Assembly: GCF_002742625.1 (NCBI RefSeq)
Contig: NZ_PEBF01000001.1
Span: 558,001 to 622,000, forward strand
DNA length: 64,000 nucleotides
Reading direction: 5' to 3'
From: Caulobacter sp. FWC2
GTDB taxonomy: Bacteria > Pseudomonadota > Alphaproteobacteria > Caulobacterales > Caulobacteraceae
The notes beneath the pieces are model-generated. The model made no database searches. It was not told the origin of the DNA and worked only from the letters and a program-made list of their open reading frames with translations. How positions within the stretch are numbered: position 1 is the first letter of the stretch; each line of letters begins with the position of its first letter. Shown one piece after another: positions 1 to 11,771 of the stretch. The position numbers were made by a program, and so were the translations under genes.

Positions 1-2
1 AT

Positions 3-1487
3 CTGGCCAAGGCGACGCGCGATGTCGCGATCGAGGTGGACAAGCGCGGTCGGATTCAGTTTGTCAGCTCGGCCGTCGACGCCGTGCTGGGCTATGGCGA
101 GGACGAACTGCTCGGGCGCAAGGCCGCGCAGCTGGTCCATCCGGACGATCTGCCTGGCCTGGTCGCGGGCTTTGGCGCGCTCATGGACGATCCGAAGGCT
201 GATCCCCCCCTATTGGAGGCGCGCGCGCGGCATGCGGACGGCCGGTGGATCTGGCTGCAAGGACGTCCCGTTCTCGAGCCCGAGGCGGGCCGCATCCACG
301 GCGTGATCCGCGACATCACCGAATACAAGCGCGCCCGCGACGAACTGGCCGCCGAGCAGGCCCGAACCGAGCAGGCTCTGGAAGCCCGCTCGACGTTCCT
401 GGCCAACATGAGTCATGAACTGAGAACCCCGTTGACGGCGGTGATCGGGTTCGCCGCCCTCGTCGAGGGGTTCGAAGACCTGCCGGAGAAGGCGCGCGAC
501 TATGTCGGCCGCATCTCCACCGCCGGCAAGGCGCTGCTCTCGGTGATCAACGACGTGCTGGAGGTCTCGAAGCTGGAAAGCGGGCAGGTTAAGGCCGAGC
601 TCGCGCCGTGCTCCGTGGCGCCGTTGCTCGACGACACGGTCCGCATGTTCGCCCTGCACGCGGCCGAGAAGAGCCTCAAGATCGGCGTCCGCATGATCGA
701 TCCGCCGCCGCGCGTGTTGATGGTCGACCCCGACCGGGTCCGACAGGTGCTGATCAACCTGATCGGCAACGCCATCCGCTACACGGACGCCGGATCGATC
801 ACGGTCGAGGTGATCTGGCGCGGCGAACTGGAAGAGCTGTTCGTGGCCGTGAAAGACACGGGGATCGGCATCGACGCCGCGCAACAGGAGCAGCTCTTCA
901 AGCGCTTTTCCCAGGTCGAGGCGTCGCGCGCGCGGTCGCGGGGCGGCTCGGGCCTGGGTCTGGCGATCAGCAAGGGACTGGTCGAGGCGATGGGCGGTCG
1001 CATCGGCGCCAGCAGTCGCCCCGGCGAGGGCAGCGTCTTCTGGTTCACGATTCCGGCCTCGGCGCCGCGGCGCGAGGAGCAGGCCGGGGGCGAGCCGGAG
1101 CCTGTCTTCGAGCCGTTGCGCAGTGGGGGCCGTATTCTGCTCGCCGATGACAATGCGCTCAATCGCGAGATGACGCGGGCGATTCTGGGCGTGTTCGACG
1201 CCGAGGTCGTCGAGGCGCGGGATGGTCAGCAAGCGGTGGAGGCGGCGCGGGAACAGGCCTTCGACCTGATCCTGATGGATATCCGCATGCCGGTCCTGGA
1301 TGGGGTGGACGCCACGCGCGCCATCCGGACCGAGCCCGGTCCCAACCAGATCGCGCCCATCTTGGCCTTTTCGGCGGACATGGACTTCCAGGCCTCCGAC
1401 ATTTTCGACGGCGTCGTGCGCAAGCCGATCACCGCCGCGCAGCTGATCCACGCCGTGGCGGGCGCGCGGCGTGTGGACGGACCCTGA
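3..1487 (+). CDS. Hybrid sensor histidine kinase, 5'-truncated by window edge
   Basis: The frame is open from base 3, so the gene enters from before the window and the GTG at 36 is probably internal. The visible 494 residues hold a PAS/PAC domain (HPDD near residue 47, WIWLQGRP near 82, GVIRDITEYK near 100), a short coiled linker, a HisKA domain with H-box MSHELRTPL, a HATPase_c domain (NLIGNAIRYT, DTGIGI, GSGLGLAISKG) and a C-terminal receiver with acidic DD and acceptor LMDIRMP. No membrane segment is visible in this part. It should autophosphorylate and pass the phosphate to its own receiver; an output partner is not identifiable here. It converges on cdnL with a terminator between. Confidence 0.9.
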   Translation: MAKATRDVAIEVDKRGRIQFVSSAVDAVLGYGEDELLGRKAAQLVHPDDLPGLVAGFGALMDDPKADPPLLEARARHADGRWIWLQGRPVLEPEAGRIHGVIRDITEYKRARDELAAEQARTEQALEARSTFLANMSHELRTPLTAVIGFAALVEGFEDLPEKARDYVGRISTAGKALLSVINDVLEVSKLESGQVKAELAPCSVAPLLDDTVRMFALHAAEKSLKIGVRMIDPPPRVLMVDPDRVRQVLINLIGNAIRYTDAGSITVEVIWRGELEELFVAVKDTGIGIDAAQQEQLFKRFSQVEASRARSRGGSGLGLAISKGLVEAMGGRIGASSRPGEGSVFWFTIPASAPRREEQAGGEPEPVFEPLRSGGRILLADDNALNREMTRAILGVFDAEVVEARDGQQAVEAAREQAFDLILMDIRMPVLDGVDATRAIRTEPGPNQIAPILAFSADMDFQASDIFDGVVRKPITAAQLIHAVAGARRVDGP

Positions 1488-1558
1488 AGAGAACCATATA
1501 GGCCCAGAGTATAGTGAGCGCTCCGGCTCCGAGCGCCTGAACGCGATGCGCTCCAAAC

Positions 1559-1586
1559 AAAAACGCCCTCCGTGAGGCGGAGGGCG
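1559..1586 (-). terminator. Rho-independent terminator of cdnL
   Basis: A perfect 9-bp stem (CGCCCTCCG / CGGAGGGCG, loop TGAGG) at 1564-1586 is followed on the minus strand by a run of five T. It lies about 30 bp past the cdnL stop. Confidence 0.8.
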
Positions 1587-1615
1587 TCTTCGTGTTCGTC
1601 GATCGCGGAGTCTGC

Positions 1616-2122
1616 CTAGGCGGCCGTCTTGACCAGTGACTTGGTCAGGATGCCGATGGCGGCGTCGCGGTCGATGCGCTCGATGGCGGCGACTTCGCGG
1701 GCCATGCGGTCCAGGGCCGATTCATACAGCTGGCGTTCCGAGTAGGACTGTTCCGGCTGGTTCTCGGCGCGGTGCAGGTCGCGGACCACCTCGGCGATCG
1801 AGATCAGGTCGCCCGAATTGATCTTGGCTTCGTATTCCTGGGCGCGACGCGACCACATGGTGCGCTTCACGCGAGCGCGGCCCTTCAGGGTGGTGAGGGC
1901 TTGCGAAACGGTGCCGCCTTCCGCCAGCGGACGCAGGCCGGCCGTCTTAGCCTTCTTGGTCGGGACGCGGAGGGTCATTTTCTCGTGGTCGAAGGTGATG
2001 ACGTAGACTTCGAGCGAATAACCGGCCACTTCCTGGGTCTCGACCGCCTGAATGGTGCCCACGCCGTGCGCGGGGTAAACGACGTGATCGCCGACCGAGA
2101 ATTCCAGACCAGTCTTGCTCAT
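1616..2122 (-). CDS. cdnL: CarD/CdnL-family RNA polymerase-binding regulator
   Basis: 168 residues with the N-terminal CarD/CdnL Tudor-like RNAP-interaction domain (FSVGDHVVYPAHGVG) and a helical C-terminal DNA-binding half (MWSRRAQEYEAKI, DLISIAEVVRDLHR). CdnL proteins bind the RNAP beta subunit and stabilise open complexes at rRNA and other growth-related promoters. The ATG at 2122 (MSKTGLEF) is preferred to the one four codons upstream because it gives the usual family N-terminus. The protein ends in Ala-Ala, the type of tail through which Caulobacter CdnL is reported to be cleared by ClpXP. It lies downstream of fdxA on the same strand, but with about 450 bp between, so it probably has its own promoter. 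Confidence 0.92.
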   Translation of the reverse strand: MSKTGLEFSVGDHVVYPAHGVGTIQAVETQEVAGYSLEVYVITFDHEKMTLRVPTKKAKTAGLRPLAEGGTVSQALTTLKGRARVKRTMWSRRAQEYEAKINSGDLISIAEVVRDLHRAENQPEQSYSERQLYESALDRMAREVAAIERIDRDAAIGILTKSLVKTAA

Positions 2123-2569
2123 GTTCGTCCTCATCTATGCGGGCCCGCGGGGCCCGAACGCCGTGATCTTCCCCAAGTCAAAAATGACAGGTCCTTGCTC
2201 CGCGAAATCAGGTGCGCGGGGCTAAGCCTGTCAGGATTGGGAATAGATCTCTAAGACACCTTCGCCTTCGATCGGGCGGGCCGGCTCGAATAGCGTCTCG
2301 AACCGGCTTCTTCGACAAGACGGACCGTCGCGATTAGCCGCAACCGTCACGTCGGCACCGACAATAGCATAAAATTCAGCCCTATGAAAGGGTTGCGTCC
2401 GGCAGAACCGAGCTCACCGTCAAGCTTTCGCGTCTTGGCGGGGATCAAGCTCGAGAAATCGCCGAGGCGCGCGGCAGTCGAAAGTGTAAGCGTCCAAGCT
2501 GCTCGCGCCGGAAAACGAGCCCGCTGATCCGCTTCTGATATCCCATCAGAAACGAGCAGGCTGTCGAGC
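2123..2569. other. 447-bp intergenic region between cdnL and fdxA
   Basis: No convincing ORF in either direction. It should hold the cdnL promoter on the minus strand near 2123-2300, an AT-richer patch (around 2365-2385) and, next to fdxA, a hairpin that may terminate fdxA. A small RNA or long 5' leader for cdnL is possible, but nothing in the sequence proves it. Confidence 0.5.
2511..2551 (-). terminator. Possible fdxA terminator
   Basis: A perfect 7-bp inverted repeat (TTCTGAT / ATCAGAA, loop of 5) at 2533-2551 lies inside a longer imperfect stem. On the minus strand a TTTT run follows about 15 bp later, near 2513. It is weaker than the other terminators of the window. Confidence 0.4.
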
Positions 2570-2911
2570 TTACGAACCCTTGCCCGGCTTTTCGCTGAAG
2601 TACTTTTCGAACTTGCCGGTCTCGCGCTCGAATTCCTCGCGGTCGGCGGGCGGCTCGCCCTTGACGGTGATGTTCGGCCAGACCTTGGCGTAGTCGGAGT
2701 TGATCTTCAGCCACTTGCCGTCCGCCTCGTCCTCGGTGTCCGGCTTGATGGCGTCGATCGGGCACTCGGGCTCGCAGACGCCGCAGTCGATGCATTCGTC
2801 CGGATTGATGACGAGGAAGTTCTCGCCCTCGTAGAAGCAATCGACCGGGCACACCTCCACGCAATCCATGAACTTGCAGCGGACGCAGGCGTCGGTGACG
2901 ATGTAGGTCAT
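2570..2911 (-). CDS. fdxA: 7Fe ferredoxin (3Fe-4S/4Fe-4S), FdxA type
   Basis: 113 residues starting [12 protein letters not shown]. Two cluster motifs are visible: [17 protein letters not shown] near the N-terminus and [12 protein letters not shown] about 30 residues later, the layout of the FdxA/7Fe ferredoxins. The C-terminal extension ([11 protein letters not shown], then a charged tail) is also typical. It is a small cytoplasmic electron carrier. The ATG at 2911 is chosen because the longer frame to 2980 adds an unrelated basic stretch. In many alphaproteobacteria fdxA sits between an S4-domain gene and the CarD gene; here the CarD side is kept and the S4 side is separated by two foreign genes. 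Confidence 0.92.
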   Translation of the reverse strand: MTYIVTDACVRCKFMDCVEVCPVDCFYEGENFLVINPDECIDCGVCEPECPIDAIKPDTEDEADGKWLKINSDYAKVWPNITVKGEPPADREEFERETGKFEKYFSEKPGKGS

Positions 2912-3178
2912 CGATTTACTCGAATGATGTCGGACGGAGTTCGGCGCGCGCGTTTTCGAAGCCTGGGACCCGCTTGTCAATGCGGCTTGGCCGCGCGCGC
3001 GCTCAGGAATTCTCTAGGCGTGGCCAGTGTGCGACGCCTTTCTGACTCCGCGCATTCCGCATGACGCGACAATGCGCGCGGACGGTGTGCACCGGGCGCA
3101 AACACTTTCTTATCGAACGAACACCAATATGTGGGATTGGAAACGCTCAATAAAAACAAAGTCGGAAAGCCGACATAC

Positions 3179-5281
3179 ATGAAGATTGAAGCCTTGCCCG
3201 TCCAACCGATTCCGGAAGCGGACGCCCCCACGCGCGCCCTGGCCAAGGCGCGCGCCCGCGCGTTCGGCCAGTTCGTCGGTCAGATTCCGTTCGCCGCGGC
3301 CTTGCTGGACCGCGACCTGACGCTGGTCGCCTGCAGCCGCGAATGGGCGCGGCAAGGCATAGCGCCGGGCCTGACGCTCGGAGGCGACGCCGGAGCCGGC
3401 GGGTTGGTGGCGTTCGAGGACGTCGGGTCGCTGCTGATCTGTGCGGAGGCGGGGATCGCCTTCTCGCGCTATCTGCCGACCGTCGACGCCGAGGGCGTCC
3501 AACACGTCTGGCGCACCGAGTTCAGCGCCTGCCGGGATGGTCCTCCAGGAAGCGAAGAGACCTATGCGGTGATGATCACCGCGCGCGATGTCACCGGCTA
3601 TGCCGACAGCGTGCTGCGCGCCGAGCGGGACAAGCAGCGCCTGACCATGGCCCTGGAGCTCGACGACCTGCTGGTCCGCGAATACGACCTGCGCACCAAG
3701 GAGGTCTATTTCTCGGGTCACGCCCCCGAGCTGCAGAAGTACTGCACGTTCAAGGATGATCCGCTGGAGATCGTCGATCCCGAGGACCGTCAGCGCTGCG
3801 CCGACCTAGTGGCCACGCGCAAGATCGGCGAGGCGCGGGTCTTCGAGTTCAAGCTCCACCGCGACGACGGGGTCGAGACCTGGGTCCGCTCGGTCGGCAA
3901 GGTGTTCGTCGGCGCCGACGGCAAGCCGGAGAAGCTGGTCAATCTCTTCAAGGACATCACCGACCGCCGCCGCCAGACCGAGGCGATCGAGACCCTGGCG
4001 TTCAAGGATCCGCTGACGGGCCTGCCCAACCGCGCCCTGTTCCAGCACCGCTTCCAAGAGGCGGTGACGGCGTCCGAGACCTTGGGCGAGATGTTCGGCC
4101 TGATCATGATCGACGTCGATCACTTCAAGGACATCAACGACACCCTGGGTCACGACGCCGGCGACGCCTTGCTCAAGCGCTTGGCCGGCATGCTGCAGCA
4201 CGCTTTCCGGGCCGGCGATACGGTGGCGCGTCTGGGCGGCGACGAGTTCGCCGTGATCCTGCGCGGCCTGCACGGCGAGGCCGACATGCTGCCGCCGATC
4301 GCCAAGCTGCAAGACCTGCTGCGCCGGCCGATCGAACACGCCGGCCGCAGCTTCACGGCCAGCGCCAGCATCGGGGCCGCCTTGCACGGCGATCCGGACG
4401 CCGATCCCTCCCACATGATCAAGAACGCCGACATCGCGCTCTATCGCGCCAAGGAAACGGGCCGCAACCGCAGCATTGTGTTCGAGCCGTCGATGCGGTC
4501 CGAGGTCGAGCAGCGGATCGAATTGCTGCGCGACGTCCGCGCGGCCCTGACCGAGAACGAGTTCACGCTCTACTACCAGCCGGTCGTCGACATCCGCGAG
4601 AACAAGGTCGCGGGCTTCGAGGCGCTGATGCGGTGGATCCATCCCGAGCAGGGCGTGCTGACCCCCGCCCGCTTCATGCCGGCGTTCGAGGATCAGGACC
4701 TGTCCTTGAAGCTGGGCGACGTCGCCTTCGAGGCCGCGCTGAAGCAGATGCGCCAGTGGCTGGACGACGGCGTCGAGTTCGGCCGCGTGGCGGTCAATAT
4801 CAGCTCGGCCCAGTTCCGCTCGGGCCGCCTGGCCGAGGAGATCCAGGAGCGCCTGGCCCGCTGGAACGTGCCGTGCGACCGCCTGACCATCGAGGTCACC
4901 GAGAACGTCTATATGGGCTGGGGCTCGGACCTCGTCAGCAGCACCGTCCGGCAACTGCACGACGCCGGGGTGATGATCGCGCTGGACGACTTCGGCACCG
5001 GCTACGCCAGCCTGGCCAACCTGCGCCAGTTCCCGATCGACCGGCTGAAGATCGACAAGTCCTTCGTCCAGAACGTCGAGGACGAGGCCATCGTCAAGGC
5101 GGTCATCACGCTGGGCACGTCCATGGGCATGAAGGTGGTCGCCGAGGGTGTCGAGGACGCCGCGCAGCTGAAGGCGCTGGAGCACTACGGCTGCGACCAG
5201 GTCCAGGGCTACCACTTCGGCCGGCCGATGCCGGCGGGCGAGGTGGCGGGCTTCCTGACGGGGTTCGGGGTCAACCCTTAG
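3179..5281 (+). CDS. PAS-GGDEF-EAL cyclic-di-GMP protein
   Basis: 700 residues. A PAS-like sensor region covers about residues 30-260 and ends with the PAC-type NLFKDITDRRRQ. The GGDEF domain has the canonical signature RLGGDEF (GGDEF at 353-357) and an upstream inhibitory I-site RAGD (344-347, five residues before the signature). The EAL domain keeps EALMRW (481-486), NISSAQF, TENVY, DDFGTGYASL, KIDKSF and EGVE, all expected for a metal-dependent phosphodiesterase. So both synthesis and hydrolysis of c-di-GMP look possible. There is no signal peptide or membrane segment. The ATG at 3179 is preferred; the GTG at 3131 in the same frame adds 16 Lys/Asn-rich residues. Confidence 0.93.
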   Translation: MKIEALPVQPIPEADAPTRALAKARARAFGQFVGQIPFAAALLDRDLTLVACSREWARQGIAPGLTLGGDAGAGGLVAFEDVGSLLICAEAGIAFSRYLPTVDAEGVQHVWRTEFSACRDGPPGSEETYAVMITARDVTGYADSVLRAERDKQRLTMALELDDLLVREYDLRTKEVYFSGHAPELQKYCTFKDDPLEIVDPEDRQRCADLVATRKIGEARVFEFKLHRDDGVETWVRSVGKVFVGADGKPEKLVNLFKDITDRRRQTEAIETLAFKDPLTGLPNRALFQHRFQEAVTASETLGEMFGLIMIDVDHFKDINDTLGHDAGDALLKRLAGMLQHAFRAGDTVARLGGDEFAVILRGLHGEADMLPPIAKLQDLLRRPIEHAGRSFTASASIGAALHGDPDADPSHMIKNADIALYRAKETGRNRSIVFEPSMRSEVEQRIELLRDVRAALTENEFTLYYQPVVDIRENKVAGFEALMRWIHPEQGVLTPARFMPAFEDQDLSLKLGDVAFEAALKQMRQWLDDGVEFGRVAVNISSAQFRSGRLAEEIQERLARWNVPCDRLTIEVTENVYMGWGSDLVSSTVRQLHDAGVMIALDDFGTGYASLANLRQFPIDRLKIDKSFVQNVEDEAIVKAVITLGTSMGMKVVAEGVEDAAQLKALEHYGCDQVQGYHFGRPMPAGEVAGFLTGFGVNP

Positions 5282-5317
5282 TGGCCTAGGGAGCGCGGCC
5301 TCGTATAGCCTCGGGAC

Positions 5318-6652
5318 ATGACTCTGACGATGGGTAAGGCGCCGTGGCGGTCTCGCGGCTTCGTGGGGCGCTCCATCTGGGTGGTGGTCGCCGTCGTGTT
5401 GGTGCAGCTTTGCGCCAGCGTCGCCTTCTATAGCGCCATCGATCGCCAGACCCTGCGCGAGGATCACGCGCGGCGGATCGGCGAGCTGCTGGTCGTCGGT
5501 CAGCGGGTCGCCAAGCTGGGGCAGGCCGATTTCGACAAGGTGATGACCTCGCACTACATGGCGGCCGAGGTCGCCATCTTGCCGCCGGAAGGGCCGCCAC
5601 TCACGCGGCTCCAGATGGCCGAGGCCGAGGCCATCGCCGACTATGTCCGCCAGTGGGAGCCGGTCCTGGCCGCACGACCGCTGCGCCTGTGGTCGGAAAG
5701 CCGGCCCGAGGGCGGTCGCGACCTGGTCGGCGTGATGGGGCTGGAGGACGGTCGGTGGCTGACCTTCCGCTCGCGCAACTTCCCCCGGCCCTGGCCGATC
5801 GCGCTGCGCGCCGTGGCCACGACCCTGGTCTTCTCCCTGGCCTGCGTGGCCCTGGGCGCCTACGCCCTGCGGCAGTTGGGCGAGCCCCTGCGCCGCCTGA
5901 CCGAGGCCTCGCGCCACGTCGGCGAGAGCCCGCCGTCGCCGATCCTGGTCGAGGGGCCCAACGACATTGTCGAGCTGGGCCGTGCCTTCAACGACATGCA
6001 GCGCCGCATCGCCGGCCTGATCGAGGACCAGGCCCGGGCCATGGAGGCGCTCAGCCATGACCTGCGCACCCCGCTGGCCCGCCTGACCCTGGCGGCGGAC
6101 TATATCGAGCCGGACGACATCAAGGTCCTGGTCGCCGACAATGTCGCCGAGCTGGACGCCATGCTGCGGTCGCTGTCGGACTGGCTGCGCGCCCAGCACT
6201 CGGCCAGCACCGCCGAGGTCGTCGACCTGCCGTCCCTGATCCAGGGCGTGACGGCCCGCTGGCCGGACGCCGTGCGCTACGAGGGCGGCAAGGCCCTGGA
6301 GGTGACCACCCACCGGGGGCCGCTGGAGCAGGCGCTGATCCGCCTGGTGGACAACGCCGTGCGCTTTGGTGGCCAGGCGCGCGTTCGGCTGGTGGCCGAC
6401 GGTCCGGCAGGGCCGATGATCGAGGTGCTAGACCAGGGACCGGGTCTGACCGCCGACGCCATGGCGCGGATCTACGAACCGTTCTTCCGAGGCGACGCCG
6501 CCCGCGCTCGCGACACCGGGGGCTTTGGCCTGGGCATTCCCACCGCCGAGCGCCTGATCAAGCGCTTCGGCGGGCGGTTGGTGATCGGCAACCGCGAAGG
6601 CGGCGGCGTCAGCGCCCGGGTCTGGCCACCGGTGGCGGTGTCGGAGGCTTAG
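5318..6652 (+). CDS. Membrane sensor histidine kinase with HAMP domain (EnvZ-like layout)
   Basis: 444 residues. Transmembrane segments at about 19-40 and 161-183 flank a periplasmic sensor region; a HAMP linker (184-236) follows. HisKA has the H-box ALSHDLRTPLARL (His247), and the HATPase domain has DNAVRFGG, DQGPGL and GGFGLGIPTAERL. The layout is that of EnvZ-like kinases. No response regulator gene is next to it, so it is an orphan kinase. It follows the GGDEF-EAL gene by 36 bp on the same strand and may be co-transcribed. Its stop codon overlaps that of the convergent S4 gene by 4 bp. Confidence 0.9.
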   Translation: MTLTMGKAPWRSRGFVGRSIWVVVAVVLVQLCASVAFYSAIDRQTLREDHARRIGELLVVGQRVAKLGQADFDKVMTSHYMAAEVAILPPEGPPLTRLQMAEAEAIADYVRQWEPVLAARPLRLWSESRPEGGRDLVGVMGLEDGRWLTFRSRNFPRPWPIALRAVATTLVFSLACVALGAYALRQLGEPLRRLTEASRHVGESPPSPILVEGPNDIVELGRAFNDMQRRIAGLIEDQARAMEALSHDLRTPLARLTLAADYIEPDDIKVLVADNVAELDAMLRSLSDWLRAQHSASTAEVVDLPSLIQGVTARWPDAVRYEGGKALEVTTHRGPLEQALIRLVDNAVRFGGQARVRLVADGPAGPMIEVLDQGPGLTADAMARIYEPFFRGDAARARDTGGFGLGIPTAERLIKRFGGRLVIGNREGGGVSARVWPPVAVSEA

Positions 6653-6944
6653 ACCTCCACCGCTTCGTAGAGCCCGCGCGCTTCGGTCGCCGGGCCTCGG
6701 CGTTCGCCGCAGTCCAGCACCCGCACGGCGATCAGGCGGCCGCCCAGGCCGAACACCACGAGGTCGCCGGGCTTCACCGTGCGCGAGGGCTTGTCGATGC
6801 GGCTCTCGGCTCCAGCGCGGGTCAGGCGGATGCGGCCTTCGTCGACGAACTTGGCGGCCAGGGAGCGGGTCTTGAAGAAGCGGGCGCGCCACAGCCAGAT
6901 ATCGGCGCGCACTGAGCCTTTGGCAGAGTCGCCGTGGGTGTCGG

Positions 6945-6948
<4 letters not shown>
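6649..6948 (-). CDS. S4-domain RNA-binding protein (Hsp15/HslR-like)
   Basis: 99 residues with an S4 fold: RADIWLWRARFFKTRSLA, then the VDEGRIRLTRAG turn and KPSRTVKPGDLVVF. This is the Hsp15-like subfamily, which in E. coli binds stalled 50S subunits carrying nascent chains. The start ATG overlaps the helicase stop (ATGA, 6945-6948), so it is translationally coupled to the helicase. The much longer open frame upstream is antisense-frame noise inside the helicase gene. Confidence 0.88.
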
Positions 6949-9503
<2,555 letters not shown>

Positions 9504-9635
9504 GGGTCCAAGGTGGGGCGGGAATCGTGGGGAGGCAAGCAGCGCTGCGCGGCAAGTCTCGACACGTCCGGTGGAGATGGACAAGTCGTGCGCGCTTCGG
9601 TAGCAAAAGATCAACGTTCTCGGGGCTAGAGCGTC

Positions 9636-11771
9636 GTGCAGCGTTTTCTATCGGCCAGATCGACCTTGTTCGGCGGGCTCGTCCTGGCGGCGCTCGTCCT
9701 GTTCCACATCGTCATCGGCTTGCCGCTACTGAGCGCGGGCCATCCCTACTGGGTCGAGCCGCGCGGCGACATGGCCACGATGATGGCCGGCCACTACGCG
9801 ATCATCGACCATCCCTGGCGCTTCCCGCTGGGGGTGACGACCGCCCTGCGCGGCGAGGCCATTCCGACCGCGATCGTCTACACCGACAGCCTGCCCTGGC
9901 TGACCGTGGCCATGAAGGCGCTGGGGTTGGGGCGGGTGCTCAATCCACTCGCGCTGTTCCTGCTGATCGCCTATGTCGCCCAGCCCCTGGCCATGGTCGC
10001 ACTGCTGCGGGCGTGCGGGGTGAATCGGACCTCGTCGCTGCTGCTGGGTGGGCTATTGGCTCTGTTCTTCCCGGCCTGGCTCACCCGGCAGTTCGGCCAT
10101 ATCGCGCTGGGTGGCCAATGGCTGCTGATCCTTGGCTTGGCCTGGGCCGTGCTCGTCGCCCGCTTCGGCCTTACCCGACGGAGGATCGTCGAGATCTCGG
10201 CGCTGGGCCTGGTGGTCGCCGGGACCCACGCCTACCACCTTGTGCCAGTCGCAGCCTGCCTGGGCGCGGGCCTGTTGTCGGAGCTCCTGCAGAAGCGGGC
10301 CAAGGCTTGGCTCCATGCGACGATTGCCTTGGTCGCCTTCGCGGTTGGTGTCGGCTTCGCGGCCTGGGTGCTGGGCTATGGCGGCGTCGGCCAGTCCGGC
10401 GGCGGCGGGGCGCTAGGCGTCTATTCGATGAACGTGCTGGGGCCGCTCTGGCCGCAAGCCTCGACCCTGGCCGGCCAGCGGTGGGACAATGTCTGGTTCA
10501 CGGGCACGCTGAACGTCCCCGGCCAGACCTTCGAGGGCTACAACTATCTCGGCGCAGGCGTGCTGCTGGTCGTTATCGCGGCCGCCGCCTGGTGCGGCCT
10601 GGGCCTAGTGCGGGGCGAGAAGCCAGGCGCTGCGGCCTGGCGGCGCTTCGGCCCCCTGGCGCTGATGCTGGTGATGATGACGCTCTACGCCATCGGACCA
10701 CGCCCCTATCTCGGGCCGCTGCTGATGTTCGACATTGGCCGGCCGCAGGGCGCGTTCGGCATGGTGCTGGGGCTGTTCCGGGCGCACGGGCGGTTCTTCT
10801 GGATCGTCGGCTATGCGGTGCTCGCCTTCTCCATCGCGCGGATCGACCGCCTGGAGTCGAGCCGCCTGCGCCTTGGCCTGCTGGGCCTGGCGCTGGCGCT
10901 GCAGGTCGCCGACATGAGCCAGGTGATCCGTGGCGTACGCACGATCTACGAGCCGACTGCGCCCTACTATGACGCGGTCATCCGCACCGATCCGGCCTTT
11001 GAGGGCCGGCCCTGGCGGTTCCAGCCGGTGATCGAGTGCGTTCAGGACTTTGACGCCTGGACAATGGTGCAGATGTCCCACCAGGCCCTGCGCCGGCATG
11101 GCGTCTCCAACTCCGGTCCGGTGGCCCGCGCCCTCAAGGTCAGTTGCGACATCGAACCCGCCGCCAAGGGCGATGCCGCGCCGGGCGATCGGACGATCAC
11201 CGCCGTGATCGGCGATCCGGTGCAGAAGCCGGCCCTGTTCGAGACCTTCGCCCATCGCACGGACTGCTACCGCTTCGTGCGCGGACTGCTTTGTGGGCGG
11301 GGCCTGGCGCAGGTTCCAGGCCTCGAACCCTACGCCGCCGTTTCGGCCGAGGCGCTGGCAGCCGCGCCGGTGATCTACCTGAACAAAGGCGTGAAGCCGC
11401 CGGAGCTGGGCAAGGGCTGGGGCTTGCCCGAGCAGTTCGCCATCTGGAGCGACGGCAAGGCCGCCTGGCTGACCCTGGACACGCGGGGGGCGCGCGACTT
11501 CGTGCTGTTCCTCAACGTGATCGCCATCGGGCCGTCGAAGGACGACACCCAGGCGATCGAGGTGGTGTTCGACGGCAAGGCTCAGCGCCGCACCCGGATC
11601 ACCCGGGGCGTATTCTCGGTCCGGATCCGGGGCGCGACGCCGGGACAGCCGGCCAGGGTCGAACTGCGCCTGCCCGAAGCGTCTGCGCCGCCGCCGTTCC
11701 ACGGGATCCCGGATCCCCGCCTGCTGGGTATCGGGGTCAACGAGATCCGCGTGGTTCCGCTGGGGCGTTAG
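9636..11771 (+). CDS. Polytopic membrane protein, DUF6311/GT-C-like
   Basis: 711 residues, GTG start. About ten hydrophobic segments lie in the first 420 residues, beginning TLFGGLVLAALVLFHIVIG. After TM1 a periplasmic loop carries acidic YWVEPRGDMATMM and YTDSLPW, resembling the first-loop Asp motifs of GT-C glycosyltransferases. A soluble C-terminal domain of about 290 residues follows. I believe it belongs to the DUF6311 family of uncharacterised membrane proteins, which are proposed to act on surface polysaccharides; this is from memory. It is divergent from the helicase, and its stop codon overlaps that of the amidohydrolase by 4 bp. Confidence 0.65.
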   Translation: MQRFLSARSTLFGGLVLAALVLFHIVIGLPLLSAGHPYWVEPRGDMATMMAGHYAIIDHPWRFPLGVTTALRGEAIPTAIVYTDSLPWLTVAMKALGLGRVLNPLALFLLIAYVAQPLAMVALLRACGVNRTSSLLLGGLLALFFPAWLTRQFGHIALGGQWLLILGLAWAVLVARFGLTRRRIVEISALGLVVAGTHAYHLVPVAACLGAGLLSELLQKRAKAWLHATIALVAFAVGVGFAAWVLGYGGVGQSGGGGALGVYSMNVLGPLWPQASTLAGQRWDNVWFTGTLNVPGQTFEGYNYLGAGVLLVVIAAAAWCGLGLVRGEKPGAAAWRRFGPLALMLVMMTLYAIGPRPYLGPLLMFDIGRPQGAFGMVLGLFRAHGRFFWIVGYAVLAFSIARIDRLESSRLRLGLLGLALALQVADMSQVIRGVRTIYEPTAPYYDAVIRTDPAFEGRPWRFQPVIECVQDFDAWTMVQMSHQALRRHGVSNSGPVARALKVSCDIEPAAKGDAAPGDRTITAVIGDPVQKPALFETFAHRTDCYRFVRGLLCGRGLAQVPGLEPYAAVSAEALAAAPVIYLNKGVKPPELGKGWGLPEQFAIWSDGKAAWLTLDTRGARDFVLFLNVIAIGPSKDDTQAIEVVFDGKAQRRTRITRGVFSVRIRGATPGQPARVELRLPEASAPPPFHGIPDPRLLGIGVNEIRVVPLGR

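Noticed and set aside
3806..6313. 835-codon open frame antisense to the GGDEF-EAL and kinase genes
   Set aside because: It has no family match by eye, a biased His/Gln/Gly/Ala/Arg composition and lies opposite two well-supported genes. Such frames arise from the third-position GC bias.
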